NCBI GenBank assembly: GCA_009733775.1
Contig: WOGZ01000021.1
Location: forward strand, 171,354-235,353
Origin: Alectoria sarmentosa
Lineage: Eukaryota; Ascomycota; Lecanoromycetes; Lecanorales; Parmeliaceae
Direction of reading: 5' to 3'
Length of the DNA: 64,000 nt
Positions within the stretch are counted from its first letter, which is position 1. Each line of letters opens with the position of its first letter. Made by a program: the position numbers and the translations under genes. Of this stretch, positions 45,421 through 55,932 are shown one piece after another. The notes under the pieces are model-generated. The model was not told the DNA's origin and made no database searches. It saw nothing but the letters and a program-made list of their open reading frames with translations.

Positions 45421-48400
45421 ATGGAAGAAAGGGCCGAGAATAGACGGCGCGGTGGCAGCAAGCGCAATTCGGGCATATTCGGGCAAGAGCAAACCGGATC
45501 ACCCTCGATCCAACGGCGCACAAGCAAGAAAGCCTCGTCCAGGGACAGGCAGGGACAAATATATTCCGATGAGTTTAGGGAAACGGTCGCGCGAGCTACC
45601 ACTCCAGACCCAGGTCAAATACTTCGTTCAGGAACTCCTCTTCCAATGTCAGCCTTCTCGTCTTCGAGAAGTGCATCACCACAGTTTCCTCGGAGTCTAC
45701 ATACTGGTCCCCACGTACCTACTCCCAAAATCCGTCCTCAAGTACCGAGCCATTCTAGAAATGGTAGCAAGGAATCCACTACCTCGAGACCCAGGACCCG
45801 GACTCTAGAGGAGCGTTATAGGGACACGTCTCCTACGTCTATGATATCAAAAGGGCGACAGCGCGTCGGCTCGCTGCAGTCATCTGGGCTTCATGAAGGC
45901 GAGGAAGATTCATCCATCGGCTTCCCCTCAGTCACCTCCTCTCCGCCATTGGAAGAGCCACGAATACCTCATCGGCCACTCAAACCAGTGTCTCGGCCAC
46001 TATCACCCATCAGGAACCCAATCGCTGCCAAGCCGGGCACACCTTTGTCCTCTTCGTCTACTGATGCCAAGAAGATATTGCAGCTCATGAAGACAACTTG
46101 CGGGAGGATGCATGGTATTCTCTCATTTCGGACTTCAGCCTCAAGCACATGGGCATCTGGATATTGTGCTATCAACGTAGCAACAGGTAGCCTAATATAT
46201 CAGGCCAAAGGCAAGGTGTCTGAGAACAAAACCTTGATCCCTGACCTCCGAGGATGTCAAGTTCGGACACTTTATGACGCTGATTCACGGTCCACTTTTC
46301 TCGATGTAGCTACCCGAAGGACAAGTATGGGTATCCACTTACGTCCACATGTACCTGAGACTTTTGACTCATGGCTAGCTGCACTGCTCTGTTGGCAGCC
46401 CATTCGACCCAAGGGTGTGCAAGGCAAAATGACAAAGCCACAAGAAGCACACATCGCTGAACGTAAGCTTGGGGACAACAAAAGGCGTTCGGGCAATTTC
46501 TCAACCAAAGATGCTTCCATCATCAAGGTGGGTAAAATGCTCATGTGGGACAAGGATGATCGGGCAGGCATCTCTTCGCCACCGCCTCTGCACAGGAGAG
46601 CATCAACCTACAAGCAACTGAAGGCGATGTCAAACAATTGGCGGAAGGTCTCGTGTACACTCCAAGAAAACGGGCACTTCAAGGTGATCTTGGAATCGGA
46701 TTCAACTTTGATGGCTTTTATTCCGCTCTCTGCGCTCTCAAGATGCGCGATCCAACGGCTAGATCCATCAGTACTGGACGATGAATTCTCTCTTGCTATC
46801 TATCCTCAGTATGCATCAACAACCACCACTTTACCCACTATGCAGACAGTGTATCTGTCAATGGAGTCTCGCGTTCTCTTTGAGGTCTGGTTTGTATTGC
46901 TCAGAGCCTTCACCGTTCCAGAGCTCTATGGTCCTGAGACAGTGCCTATGGCTACTCCCTCCGGTTCATTGGACGTTGCGAGGGTGACACCTAAACATAC
47001 GAACACTGATATGTTTCGTGTCGAGAGACTGCTATCAATACGGATTATAGAAGCTAAGTTGCATCCTAGTCGGCACAACTCCTCGCACGGCCCGAACTCA
47101 CAACCAGGACAGCGCCCGTCAAGCAAAACGGGAATGGTCTCTGGCAACTATTATGCCGAAGTTCAGTTGGATACAGAATTGAGGGGCCGCACAGCCGTAA
47201 AGCCAGAAACGGGTAATCCGTTCTGGAGAGAGGATTTCGAATTTGTCGATCTTCCTCCTGTCCTCTCGAGTGCGTCCATAGAAATCAAAACTCGCAATCC
47301 TGGCCAAAAGGACTGGACTCTGGCACATGCTCCTATCGACCTTGAACGTGGCGACATCAACCCGCATTCCATCGATGGCGAAATCGAGGTTTCACCCTTG
47401 GATATGACGTACGGAAGACTGGACCTCAGGCTAGATGACCTTGAAAGGGCAACTGATACGGAAAAATGGTGGCCTATTGTGAATGAACAAGAGCAAGTTG
47501 TTGGTGATATACTCATGAAGGTTCGAATAGAAGAGTTGGTAGTACTCATGAGCCAAGATTACGGGCCAATGTTGGATTTGTTGTGCCACTTTTCAAACGG
47601 GTTGACAATACAGATCGCTCAAATGGCTCACGTTGAGCTACGACGGATATCGGAAATTCTCCTGAATATCTTTCAGGTTCCCTTTGAAGCCAGCAATTGG
47701 CTCAAATCCCTCGTAGAGGACGAGATTGACAGCATTCACAAAGAGACCCCGATGTCCAAGTTTCGCTTCGGACGACGCATTGCGTCGCAAGACTCTTACG
47801 AATCAGGCGTCGAGCGCGAGGTGTTCCTCCGAGATTTGGGGAAGAATGCGACGGTGGAAGCCAACCTACTCTTTAGAGGCAACTCTCTTCTCACCAAAGC
47901 TCTCGATCTACACATGCGTCGGCTTGGCAAAGAATATTTGGAAGAAACTCTGTGCGAGAAAATGAGGGACATTGACGAAAGCGACCCCGAGTGCGAGGTA
48001 GACCCGAATCGCGTGAAGAACCCAGAAGACTTGTCGCGCAACTGGCGGAACTTGATCGCTCTGACTGAGAACGTTTGGAAGTCTATAGCGGGTTCGGCAA
48101 ACCGTTGCCCTCCTGAAATACGCCATATCATGCGGCATATCCGTGCCTGCGCTGAGGATCGTTACGGAGACTTCTCACGAACTGTCAGCTACAGTAGCGT
48201 GTCAGGCTTCCTCTTTCTTCGCTTCTTCTGTCCGGCAGTTCTCAATCCCAAGCTGTTCGGCTTACTCAAAGGTCGGTTCCCTGACTGCCCCTTAGGGAGA
48301 GCTGATCCTCTTTGTACTCATATTGTCACTGACATTGTATTAGATCATGCCCGCCCTCGCGCTCAACGTACTCTCACACTGATCACCAAGGCGTTACAGA

Positions 48401-49626
48401 CTCTTGCTAACATGACTACATTTGGTAGCAAAGAGCCTTGGATGGAGCAAATGAATGAATTCCTGCACGCTCATCGTCCAGAGTTCAAGGAGTTTGTGGA
48501 CGAAATCTGCTCCATCAGCCCTGAGGCACGAACATCTGCCATTCCGCCTTCCTATGCTACGCCTATCACAATACTCAAACGCTTGCCTGACACTAGTAAA
48601 GAGGGGTTCCCAAGTCTTCCCTACTTGATCGATCAGGCCAGGGAATTTGCAGCGCTGATAGACGTTTGGTTGGACGCACGACGCGAGATAGACCCTCATA
48701 TCCCAATGAGCGAAGAGCTGAGAAGATTCGACGACCTTTGCGAAGAGTCTCGTGAGAAGTCTAGACAGTGTCTTACTCGTGCTGAACAAGCCGAGCGACC
48801 AAGTGGTATTCTAGAGCCCAAGTGGGAAGAGTTGGTGCAGCAGATGGAGCGGAAGGCGAGGTCTAGAGAACCGAACGAGCAGAGCTCACCCGATACACCA
48901 ACTGTACCTGGTAGTACTCATACGGTAAACAGCAGCACGTCGAGTCTCGCAGACAGCTACTTTCATCGGAATGCCATTCCACGTAGCTCTCATGGAGCCT
49001 CAAGGCTAGCCTTCATCTCAACTTCGCCCCATTCTCCAAGATCCCCAGAGGATGAGCCCCTCGAGGAACCAGGCTCAGAGACGGACACACCTCCCGGCTC
49101 TTCCTCAAGCGTCTGGGATCCTGGCGTCGTCACCGATTCGAACTGTCCTCCAAGATCCTCGGAGATCGACGAAGTTGACGAAGCGGAAATAGGCATATCT
49201 TCGACTGACATTGGCTCGAGCATCTACAGCCTGACACCAACCTCTAAGCGCACAAGTACAAGCAGTACCCCCAAGCCCATCCCACCCATCACCTCTGCCT
49301 ACGATAAAAGACATCCTGGGCCACGGAGCGCCTACAGTCTCCGCCGCTCCTCGGATAGGGCGGACATTTCGAATTTTGTCGGGCCAAGGGGTCCAGGCAG
49401 TGCGCAGGGTTCGAGAAAGAGTAGTCACAATGCGGCGCCTCCCGGTAGGAGTATCTATAGTCTCAACACCTCTTCCGCGAGTCAGCAAGCTATCGATCCT
49501 GCTGGGGTTCCCAGAAGTCCTGGTAGTAGAGATGGCAACGTCTCGAGACTGAGATTGGGGGATATTGGGGGCGTGTTCAGGAAGAAGGCTAGAGATAGGG
49601 AAAGGGAGGAAGGGAGGAACGATTGA
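45421..49626 (+). CDS. RasGAP-domain protein with PH-like and C2 domains (Bud2-like)
   Basis: A single-exon 1401-residue protein. The order is: disordered basic N-terminus (1-215), a PH-like domain (about 220-340), a second PH-like domain (about 360-510), a C2 domain (about 530-680: YYAEVQLDTELRG, GNPFWREDFEF), the RasGAP domain (about 700-1050) and a long Ser/Pro-rich tail. The arginine finger is Arg819 in LLFRGNSLLTKALD and the second signature is FLFLRFFCPAVLNP around residue 934, so the GAP should be active. The layout with PH and C2 ahead of the GAP fits Bud2/Cla2, the GAP for the Bud1/Rsr1 GTPase that sets growth sites. Identification as Bud2 is inference; other fungal RasGAPs (Ira, Gap1) lack this order. 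Confidence 0.85.
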   Translation: MEERAENRRRGGSKRNSGIFGQEQTGSPSIQRRTSKKASSRDRQGQIYSDEFRETVARATTPDPGQILRSGTPLPMSAFSSSRSASPQFPRSLHTGPHVPTPKIRPQVPSHSRNGSKESTTSRPRTRTLEERYRDTSPTSMISKGRQRVGSLQSSGLHEGEEDSSIGFPSVTSSPPLEEPRIPHRPLKPVSRPLSPIRNPIAAKPGTPLSSSSTDAKKILQLMKTTCGRMHGILSFRTSASSTWASGYCAINVATGSLIYQAKGKVSENKTLIPDLRGCQVRTLYDADSRSTFLDVATRRTSMGIHLRPHVPETFDSWLAALLCWQPIRPKGVQGKMTKPQEAHIAERKLGDNKRRSGNFSTKDASIIKVGKMLMWDKDDRAGISSPPPLHRRASTYKQLKAMSNNWRKVSCTLQENGHFKVILESDSTLMAFIPLSALSRCAIQRLDPSVLDDEFSLAIYPQYASTTTTLPTMQTVYLSMESRVLFEVWFVLLRAFTVPELYGPETVPMATPSGSLDVARVTPKHTNTDMFRVERLLSIRIIEAKLHPSRHNSSHGPNSQPGQRPSSKTGMVSGNYYAEVQLDTELRGRTAVKPETGNPFWREDFEFVDLPPVLSSASIEIKTRNPGQKDWTLAHAPIDLERGDINPHSIDGEIEVSPLDMTYGRLDLRLDDLERATDTEKWWPIVNEQEQVVGDILMKVRIEELVVLMSQDYGPMLDLLCHFSNGLTIQIAQMAHVELRRISEILLNIFQVPFEASNWLKSLVEDEIDSIHKETPMSKFRFGRRIASQDSYESGVEREVFLRDLGKNATVEANLLFRGNSLLTKALDLHMRRLGKEYLEETLCEKMRDIDESDPECEVDPNRVKNPEDLSRNWRNLIALTENVWKSIAGSANRCPPEIRHIMRHIRACAEDRYGDFSRTVSYSSVSGFLFLRFFCPAVLNPKLFGLLKGRFPDCPLGRADPLCTHIVTDIVLDHARPRAQRTLTLITKALQTLANMTTFGSKEPWMEQMNEFLHAHRPEFKEFVDEICSISPEARTSAIPPSYATPITILKRLPDTSKEGFPSLPYLIDQAREFAALIDVWLDARREIDPHIPMSEELRRFDDLCEESREKSRQCLTRAEQAERPSGILEPKWEELVQQMERKARSREPNEQSSPDTPTVPGSTHTVNSSTSSLADSYFHRNAIPRSSHGASRLAFISTSPHSPRSPEDEPLEEPGSETDTPPGSSSSVWDPGVVTDSNCPPRSSEIDEVDEAEIGISSTDIGSSIYSLTPTSKRTSTSSTPKPIPPITSAYDKRHPGPRSAYSLRRSSDRADISNFVGPRGPGSAQGSRKSSHNAAPPGRSIYSLNTSSASQQAIDPAGVPRSPGSRDGNVSRLRLGDIGGVFRKKARDREREEGRND

Positions 49627-51088
49627 GATAAAGGGAGTTGCATGGGGTATCCAGCAATCGAAAGGCAAGAAGGATTGTGGCAGGGGGGGGACGATGTTTA
49701 TGCGTGCGATGATTGAACGAACGTCACTGGGTTTATTTCGAAAACTAGCGAGCGAGTTGTGGCATACTGCTTGCATATGTAACGATGTCTTATTGCATTG
49801 AGATGAGTGGTCTAAGCATCGAACTGAGACCGTATGCATCACAGTAGACACATAAAATCTATAAAATCTATAAGATAATAGGAACAGAGACTTCAAAGCG
49901 CTGTTGCGACCTGTGACACTTCACATGCTATTACATCTTTTCACAAAAACGGCTCTATGCATATGCAATTCTTGTAATTCGGAAACAATTTGACCTGCCG
50001 TAGACCATTTTCGGAAGCTCTTCCCCCTTGCATGCATGGGTCCTCGCTATGCATTTGAAAGCCGTGCAGCTCTTCTTTCTTCTATCCGAACGCGTCTTGC
50101 AGATGACATCCTCTAAGAGCTCTTGAATCCCGTTCATGGTGGTTGTTGTTTTCAAAGGTATGATTCCAAGAACTGTGCATTCATTCATTCTCTTAATCGA
50201 CGAAACCCCATATCTTCCCGTGTTTGCTAGTATCATTCTTGGAGAGAAGCGACCAGCCGTTCTTTGCCCTGTCATTGTACGTTTCCCTCAGCGTATCTTG
50301 GAATCAGATTTCGGGGCTTGTGGCCTGGCTTGGACGGCACTCTTGGAAGTATGAGAAGTTATGAGTTTTGTATCTGGGCTTGGCGGTAAGGATTTCAGTC
50401 AAAGAATGAGCCACGGCTTCTCCCAAATCGTATCACAGATGTTGAATCCAAAACAAAGCAGTGCATTTGACTGAGGATTCTTGACGTGCATAGTTTATCG
50501 GTACTTCGTTTGAGCCCATGGAATGCCAAAAGCTTGCAGGCACTTGAAGGATCGACTTGAGATCGAGGAGCCGCATTGGCTGAGATGTGTCAATAAGGTG
50601 CCGAGCAATTAGAACAGGCCTGACGTCAAAGGTCTCATGACACAAAGCAGGTTGTAATATTCACAAATATTCTATAAGGAATCAGCTGGCTCGACGGACG
50701 GGAAATACAACTGAGTGAGGATCGAAGGTGAATTAGATCTTGGCGACCAAACATGGTTTCCTGTAAGGATCGAATTGAAGAAGCGAGAGCAGAGTACGAC
50801 AAGGACAGAGTCCGCCAAATGCCGATTGGAGGATTGTGTGAGGCGCGTCAACGTTCGTACCTTTGGTTCCTCGTCTGGTATCTGTAGATCCTAATGGTTC
50901 GTGTTGGGCAAAGAGTCGCTTTGTGTCTCACTCCTTCACCGCATCCTAGGCCAAGTCTTCTTGACCTCGCAGCGCCTGAAATGTAAGTTGCAACTCGAGA
51001 CTCGTAAGTGCATCTTTGACTTCAACGCTACCTTCAGTGCTTGATAGGCTTTGCTTCCCGTGTCCCGAGTCCGACTGCTAGACTCTTG
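49627..51088. other. Gene-poor stretch after the RasGAP gene
   Basis: About 1.5 kb with only short frames lacking domains (for example 50136-50354). It probably contains the RasGAP 3' UTR. It marks the change from the dense housekeeping block to the looser last part of the window. Confidence 0.4.
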
Positions 51089-51850
51089 CTAATGTGTAGG
51101 GGCCGTAGTGAGGCGTTCCTCAAATCGCCTCACTTTCCTAGAAGTGACTGAACTTCCTCCTTCCATCACCTCTTTCGGCTCGTTCCAGTCGGGACTACTT
51201 GCTTCAGCAAATTGACAGTTGGACAACACATCGCGATGAGACGGTAGCTGAATGGATAGGGTGAAATATGACCCATCAAGACATGACGTAGAGTACTTAC
51301 CCAAGAGCATTCCAAGCACCGCTTCTTCGCCAGGTGACCGTGTGTAATAATCCTCCTTTGAAAAAGTCACTGCCATTTCTGTCTGTTGAGTTTGCCTATG
51401 ATATCGGCATGACTGAGCTCAAACAAGCTAGGTATACTTGAGCTGCTGAACGAAATTGTGTCCTTATGCAAGCACGCCTGTATGCCATGAGTCCATATTT
51501 CATGAGCAGAACAAAACCCGCAGGCCACCAAGTCGAGATAATATGGGATCTGCAAGGTCTTCTGACCCTTGTCTTGATATGAATCGTCCGTTGAGTAGCA
51601 CTTTTTGACTCGGAAACAGTGAGGAGTCTGACAATCGCACTCTTCCAACCAGGTAGCAAGGAGGTACGAGTCGAGCTAGATGAGGAGCAGTCAGCGTTCA
51701 AGACCTTGGGCGGCTGCGCTCTGGGTGAGTACGACAGTAATATGGTGGAGAAAGTCTTCATCACTGGTGAATGTCCCATGAAAAGATACATCCAACCGAG
51801 CAGCAGCCGAGCCGGTTGACCAAGAGGCTGTCTCAAAGTGCTCGTGAAGT
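51089..51850 (-). CDS. Cys-rich protein of unknown family, C-terminal exons
   Basis: Four exons assemble in phase on the minus strand: about 51850..51733, 51675..51438, 51382..51301 and 51197..51089. The introns are 57, 55 and 103 nt with GT..AG ends. The joined C-terminal part reads TFTSDEDFLHHITV, LDSYLLATWLEE, CDCQTPHCFRVKKC, LVACGFCSAHEIWTHGIQAC, then GGLLHTVTWRRSGAWNALG and ends RRFEERLTTAPTH. The cysteines (CxCx4Cx5C, then CxxC) could bind metal or form disulfides. The N-terminus is unresolved: a frame at 52024-52248 (minus) may be an upstream exon, but its phase does not fit simply. I do not recognise the family. Agreement of three splice phases supports a real gene or a recent pseudogene. 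Confidence 0.45.
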
Positions 51851-52834
51851 CCCGCGGCTGACCTAGGCTTAAGGCATTTCCTCCCGAGTGGACAAGGGAC
51901 TGCATGTTGCCATCAGGCATTAACAAGCATCCAATGAAGTTGTCAAGGGTTCAGAGCTGGGCAACATTTCAGACACGTCATTTGAGCTGTCGAGTGCAAT
52001 CGCAGTGGGGGCTTCCAGGTCCTTTATTCCAGAGATACCTTCCTTCCGTTTTCGAGGACGAGATTAGCGCCACTTGGAGCTGTATAGCATGAAAGCAAAC
52101 GCTCTGGCAAATCTAGAAGCATTTCAAGGCCCGAGTCGTGTATGCATGACATCGATGGCTTCAAGGGGTACCCCAGGCTCCCAATAAGCTTCCAACGGCA
52201 GCCACTATGGCTAGGCGGTCCACGGGGACGCGTTGGTCCTTCCGGCATCGATACTTCCCATGCTCAAATCTCAAAGCTTCCCTGCAATGTTAGCATCTTT
52301 GCATACTTTCCTCCGGTCAACCTTGCCCCAAATCAAAGGCAACAGTCTTCTCCTGATGAGGACTTTCCTGTGGTGGAGAGCCAAAGCTATCAATGATGAG
52401 CAGGAAAAGGCGAAGCCTGTGGTGGGGTCGGCAAACCCCGCCTAGGGTAATACAGACTGACCCGGCCAACTTTCTACGAGGCTGCATTCGACTGCATCTC
52501 TTCTGTACTCATCATTGCATAGCTTGCTTTTTGGCCTCTTTCCGGATTCATGGTCTTGTTTTCATTTCATTTTGATATTGGCTTCTAAGTCCTCAAATTA
52601 AGGGGAAGAGCTCTATACAGCGACCTCTGGATAAAGCAGCAAAACAGATGAGCTCGAGTGTTAACCGTGAGGATCCTGACTATGAGATGAATTGCAGCTA
52701 ATGATATCTGCATAGTGTCCGTACGCTTGCAATACGATCACTGCCTATGTTCCATGACATCCAACCATCTACACATATATATCACGATACATAACGACGA
52801 CCCTGTCTTCTTCCTCCCTGATGGTCCCGTATAG
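51851..52834. other. Stretch before the kinase gene
   Basis: About 1 kb between the Cys-rich gene and the kinase. It may include 5' exons of the Cys-rich gene (frame 52024-52248 on the minus strand) and the kinase promoter. Nothing else is supported. Confidence 0.35.
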
Positions 52835-55135
52835 ATGATGAGCTATGGGTCAAATATCAGGTGGGAGCAAGAAACGTTTGACGCATCCAACTCTCAGCTG
52901 CTTAAGCCCGATGTCTCGGTCATGCGGGATTTCCTCGAATCTGACGTCAATTTCGAGTGGCCAGCAAATCTAGGAGAACGCTCAGGAAACCATTGTGACA
53001 TCAGCCGGGATGTTGGAGGGATACCATTGAAATGGAAAAGACTCATTTCGGACAATGCGAATGCATCGATCGACATGTATGTGGCAGGTCCTGACTTCAG
53101 CTTCCAGAAGACTTTCGTGGTGAAAACAATACGAGAAATTGATAGTAAGAAAGCCAGGAAAATGACAGCCAACGAGGTCGAAAACATGAAAGATCTTCGT
53201 CACCCGCACGTCACCGCTCTACTGGGAACATTTACTTATCAGGCGAGATTGAGCATATTAATCTTCCCGGCTGCATGTTGCGATCTGCATCAGTTCATGA
53301 AACGATTGTCAAGAGCCTTTGAAAAAGATCGGGCTGGCTCCCATTCAGACCTTACCAGTACTGTTGATAGCGATACGACAAATTCGAGGCATCTCCGAAA
53401 CTCAAATCTCGGTTCTGCAAGCAAGCACAAAGAGAACGATCCTCAAGCGGTCCACAGCGAACCTTGGCCTCTAGTCGTACCTGTTGATGGAAAGATTGAA
53501 TTGCTGCGTGGCTACTTCGTTTGTCTTTCGGAAGCTTTGAGCTATTTGCATGGCTCGGGCGTCCGACATAAGGATATAAAGCCGGGAAACATCCTTATTG
53601 ACGAATCAGGATCGGTCATTCTGACCGATTTTGGCATATCCCGGCGTTTCCCAAAACACACTCCACATGCCACGAACAATGAACGGAAATTTACACGAAA
53701 GTATGCTTCTCCGGAGATCATGAAGGATGAAGATACCCTCAGGGATGATCCTTCCGATGTCTTCTCACTAGGATGTGTCTTCCTCGAAATGGCAACCCTA
53801 CTGCTCGGTAAAGATCTTAATGATCTCTCCGATCACTGTGCTACCATAATTAACGACTCTAGCAAGGAGGAAGCGTACCACTGCAATCTAGGCAAAGTCC
53901 ACCCTTGGATAGATTCTCTCAGATACTCGCGTGGATTTAGGCCCGTGCAAGAGCACTGGCTGCTAGGGGGGACAAGCGAAGTACAGAGTGTTGACCCCAG
54001 TCCTGATAACCACATGACAGCAGCGCTGGCCGACATCCGACAGATGCTAGACGAGACTCCTTCGAATCGCCCAGTATCCAAAAATTTGTGGCAACGATTC
54101 CAACACATCAGCGCAACGAGATGTAGAGACTGTGATCCGAGGCAAAAAGAAGACATATGGAAGCCATCCGCTAGGCAGCAAAGAGACGCTCAGACTGGCT
54201 TGAACAATAGCCGGTCTTTACACGCAATAGAGAAGAAACATCTCATAGGCAGAGAGCCATCCGTGTCTGGGGACATTGACAACATGATGCTCTCAACCCG
54301 ACTCAATCCTGCTCGATCGTTACGGAAATCACATCTAGGGCCATCCCCGAGCCCGGATATGCAGAATTATAGCAGAAATGGCCATGTCAGGTCTAGATCA
54401 GAGCCGGAATCGCGGATATTTCAATTGAATATGGATACTCGAGAAGACAGAGCTCAGGCGGCAAGATCTCCGTCGCATCCATTGCGTATTGAACAAAAAG
54501 AAAAAATGGTCTCTGAAGAAACCAGACCTGAAATCGCTCAAGCATCAGCGCTTCTTTCACCAGCAGATGTCATCCACGAAACAGTTCCAGACTATGGACT
54601 CCAATTCTCAGATTATGTAGAGCCTAATCAGTCAATGCAGCTTCCAGGGTCGCAAGCTACAAGGCTTGACTTGTCAATGTCTAATCGGCCAGCCATTCGC
54701 CAGGACCAGCAGTCACGAACGCCCGACCAAAGACGAGCCACTAGAGATGATAGCCCTACTTCGGAGCTCAAAGAGTACATCCTACCTCATCAAACAAGGA
54801 TAATAGTGTATATTATATCTCAAACAATGGCATTCGAAACGATCTTTGCTTCTCTGAAAGGTGCGTACACATCCCCACTCCAGAAGCTCTTTTTTTAGAA
54901 CCATTTTAACCTCGCTTTAGACCAAAATCCCAAACAATACCCTCTTCCTAGGTTTCGTCGGAGAATCGAGATCGGAGACAAGGGAGATCTGATTGCCAAA
55001 GTAGATCTCGGTCAGTTGGAAACGAGAACTAAAATCCGTCGTTGGATGGGAGGCTTTCCCTCGATATATGTCCTCAACTATGCCGCGCAGCCAATACAAA
55101 CATCAACAGGCAAGGCCCGGGAGTTTCGTCTCTAA
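52835..55135 (+). CDS. Ser/Thr protein kinase with unrecognised C-terminal module
   Basis: A 746-residue protein from exons 52835..54860 and 54921..55135; the 60-nt intron is in phase (FASLK|DQNPKQYPL). The kinase domain spans about residues 85-430. The glycine loop is degenerate, but the catalytic set is complete: VVKTI (Lys97), RHKDIKPGNIL (His245, Asp247, Lys249, Asn252), LTDFGIS (Asp265) and RKYASPEIM in the activation segment. An insert of about 60 Ser/Asn/Asp-rich residues separates strand 5 from helix E. Residues 430-660 are disordered. The last 90 residues look folded (RRRIEIGDKGDLIAKVDLG, KIRRWMGGFPSIYVLNYAAQ) and belong to no family I know. The kinase sub-family is fungal and accessory-like. 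The second exon is easily missed because the first frame runs into the intron. Confidence 0.8.
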
Positions 55136-55932
55136 GGTCAAAGACCTTGAGATCGCAAACCCCTTTCAATGGAACACTAATCATCAAGTCCCCGGCCTAG
55201 AGTTTTTCAACTTCGCCAAGCTGCTACGCAAGCCGTATATTGGAGTCGCTTGGCAGATGATGTGATGCAAAACGTCGCTTGGGGCATCTCCCCATCGGAG
55301 AATAAGCGGACCGAGCGCAGATGGTGAGACCGTTCCACTAGTGTGCATCCAAATGTCATAACCCACCAAGCCAACCCTAAAGCTAGGTTTCAGTCCACAG
55401 CACGCAAGGTGTTAGAAAGTGGCAGTCTGGAACTTAAATTTCTTGCCATATTCACATCGATATTGGGCAATAATCCAGAAAAGTCTGCTGTTTGAGTTTA
55501 TGGCTGCGTCGGGGAAAACATTAGACAGCGAGGTGAAGTTGAAATCATGGAATTTTACCCCTTCGAACTGTCACTATTCTTAGCACCTTGCCCGGCAGTC
55601 GTAATGCTAGAGTCGGAACGCCCAAGCCTCAAATTCTAGTGGCATGACCTCATTGAGATCGATTGAGTCCATGAAAGAAGGCTCCCCAAAATACCCTCTC
55701 GAAATGGATATTCTCCTGGAGTACACGCTCTGGGACTGAACGTGCTGCTCCAATCGATCGCTCCTCTGGATGAAAGATTGCTGTTCTTGTGACGGGGGTT
55801 CTCCCGAGGTGAATGTTAACCTTCGACAGAGCGTTCCTTAAAGAGTGAAAGCCTCCTGAAATGCAAGAGCTCCTGGAGGCCAGCCCACTTTTGGATTGTC
55901 TCTCCTCAGAACCCGCGTCATGTCTAGTATTA
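55136..55932. other. Convergent 3' flank between kinase and patatin B
   Basis: An 800-bp stretch between two convergent genes, probably with both 3' UTRs. Short frames at 55184-55369 and 55650-55961 show no domain. Confidence 0.4.
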
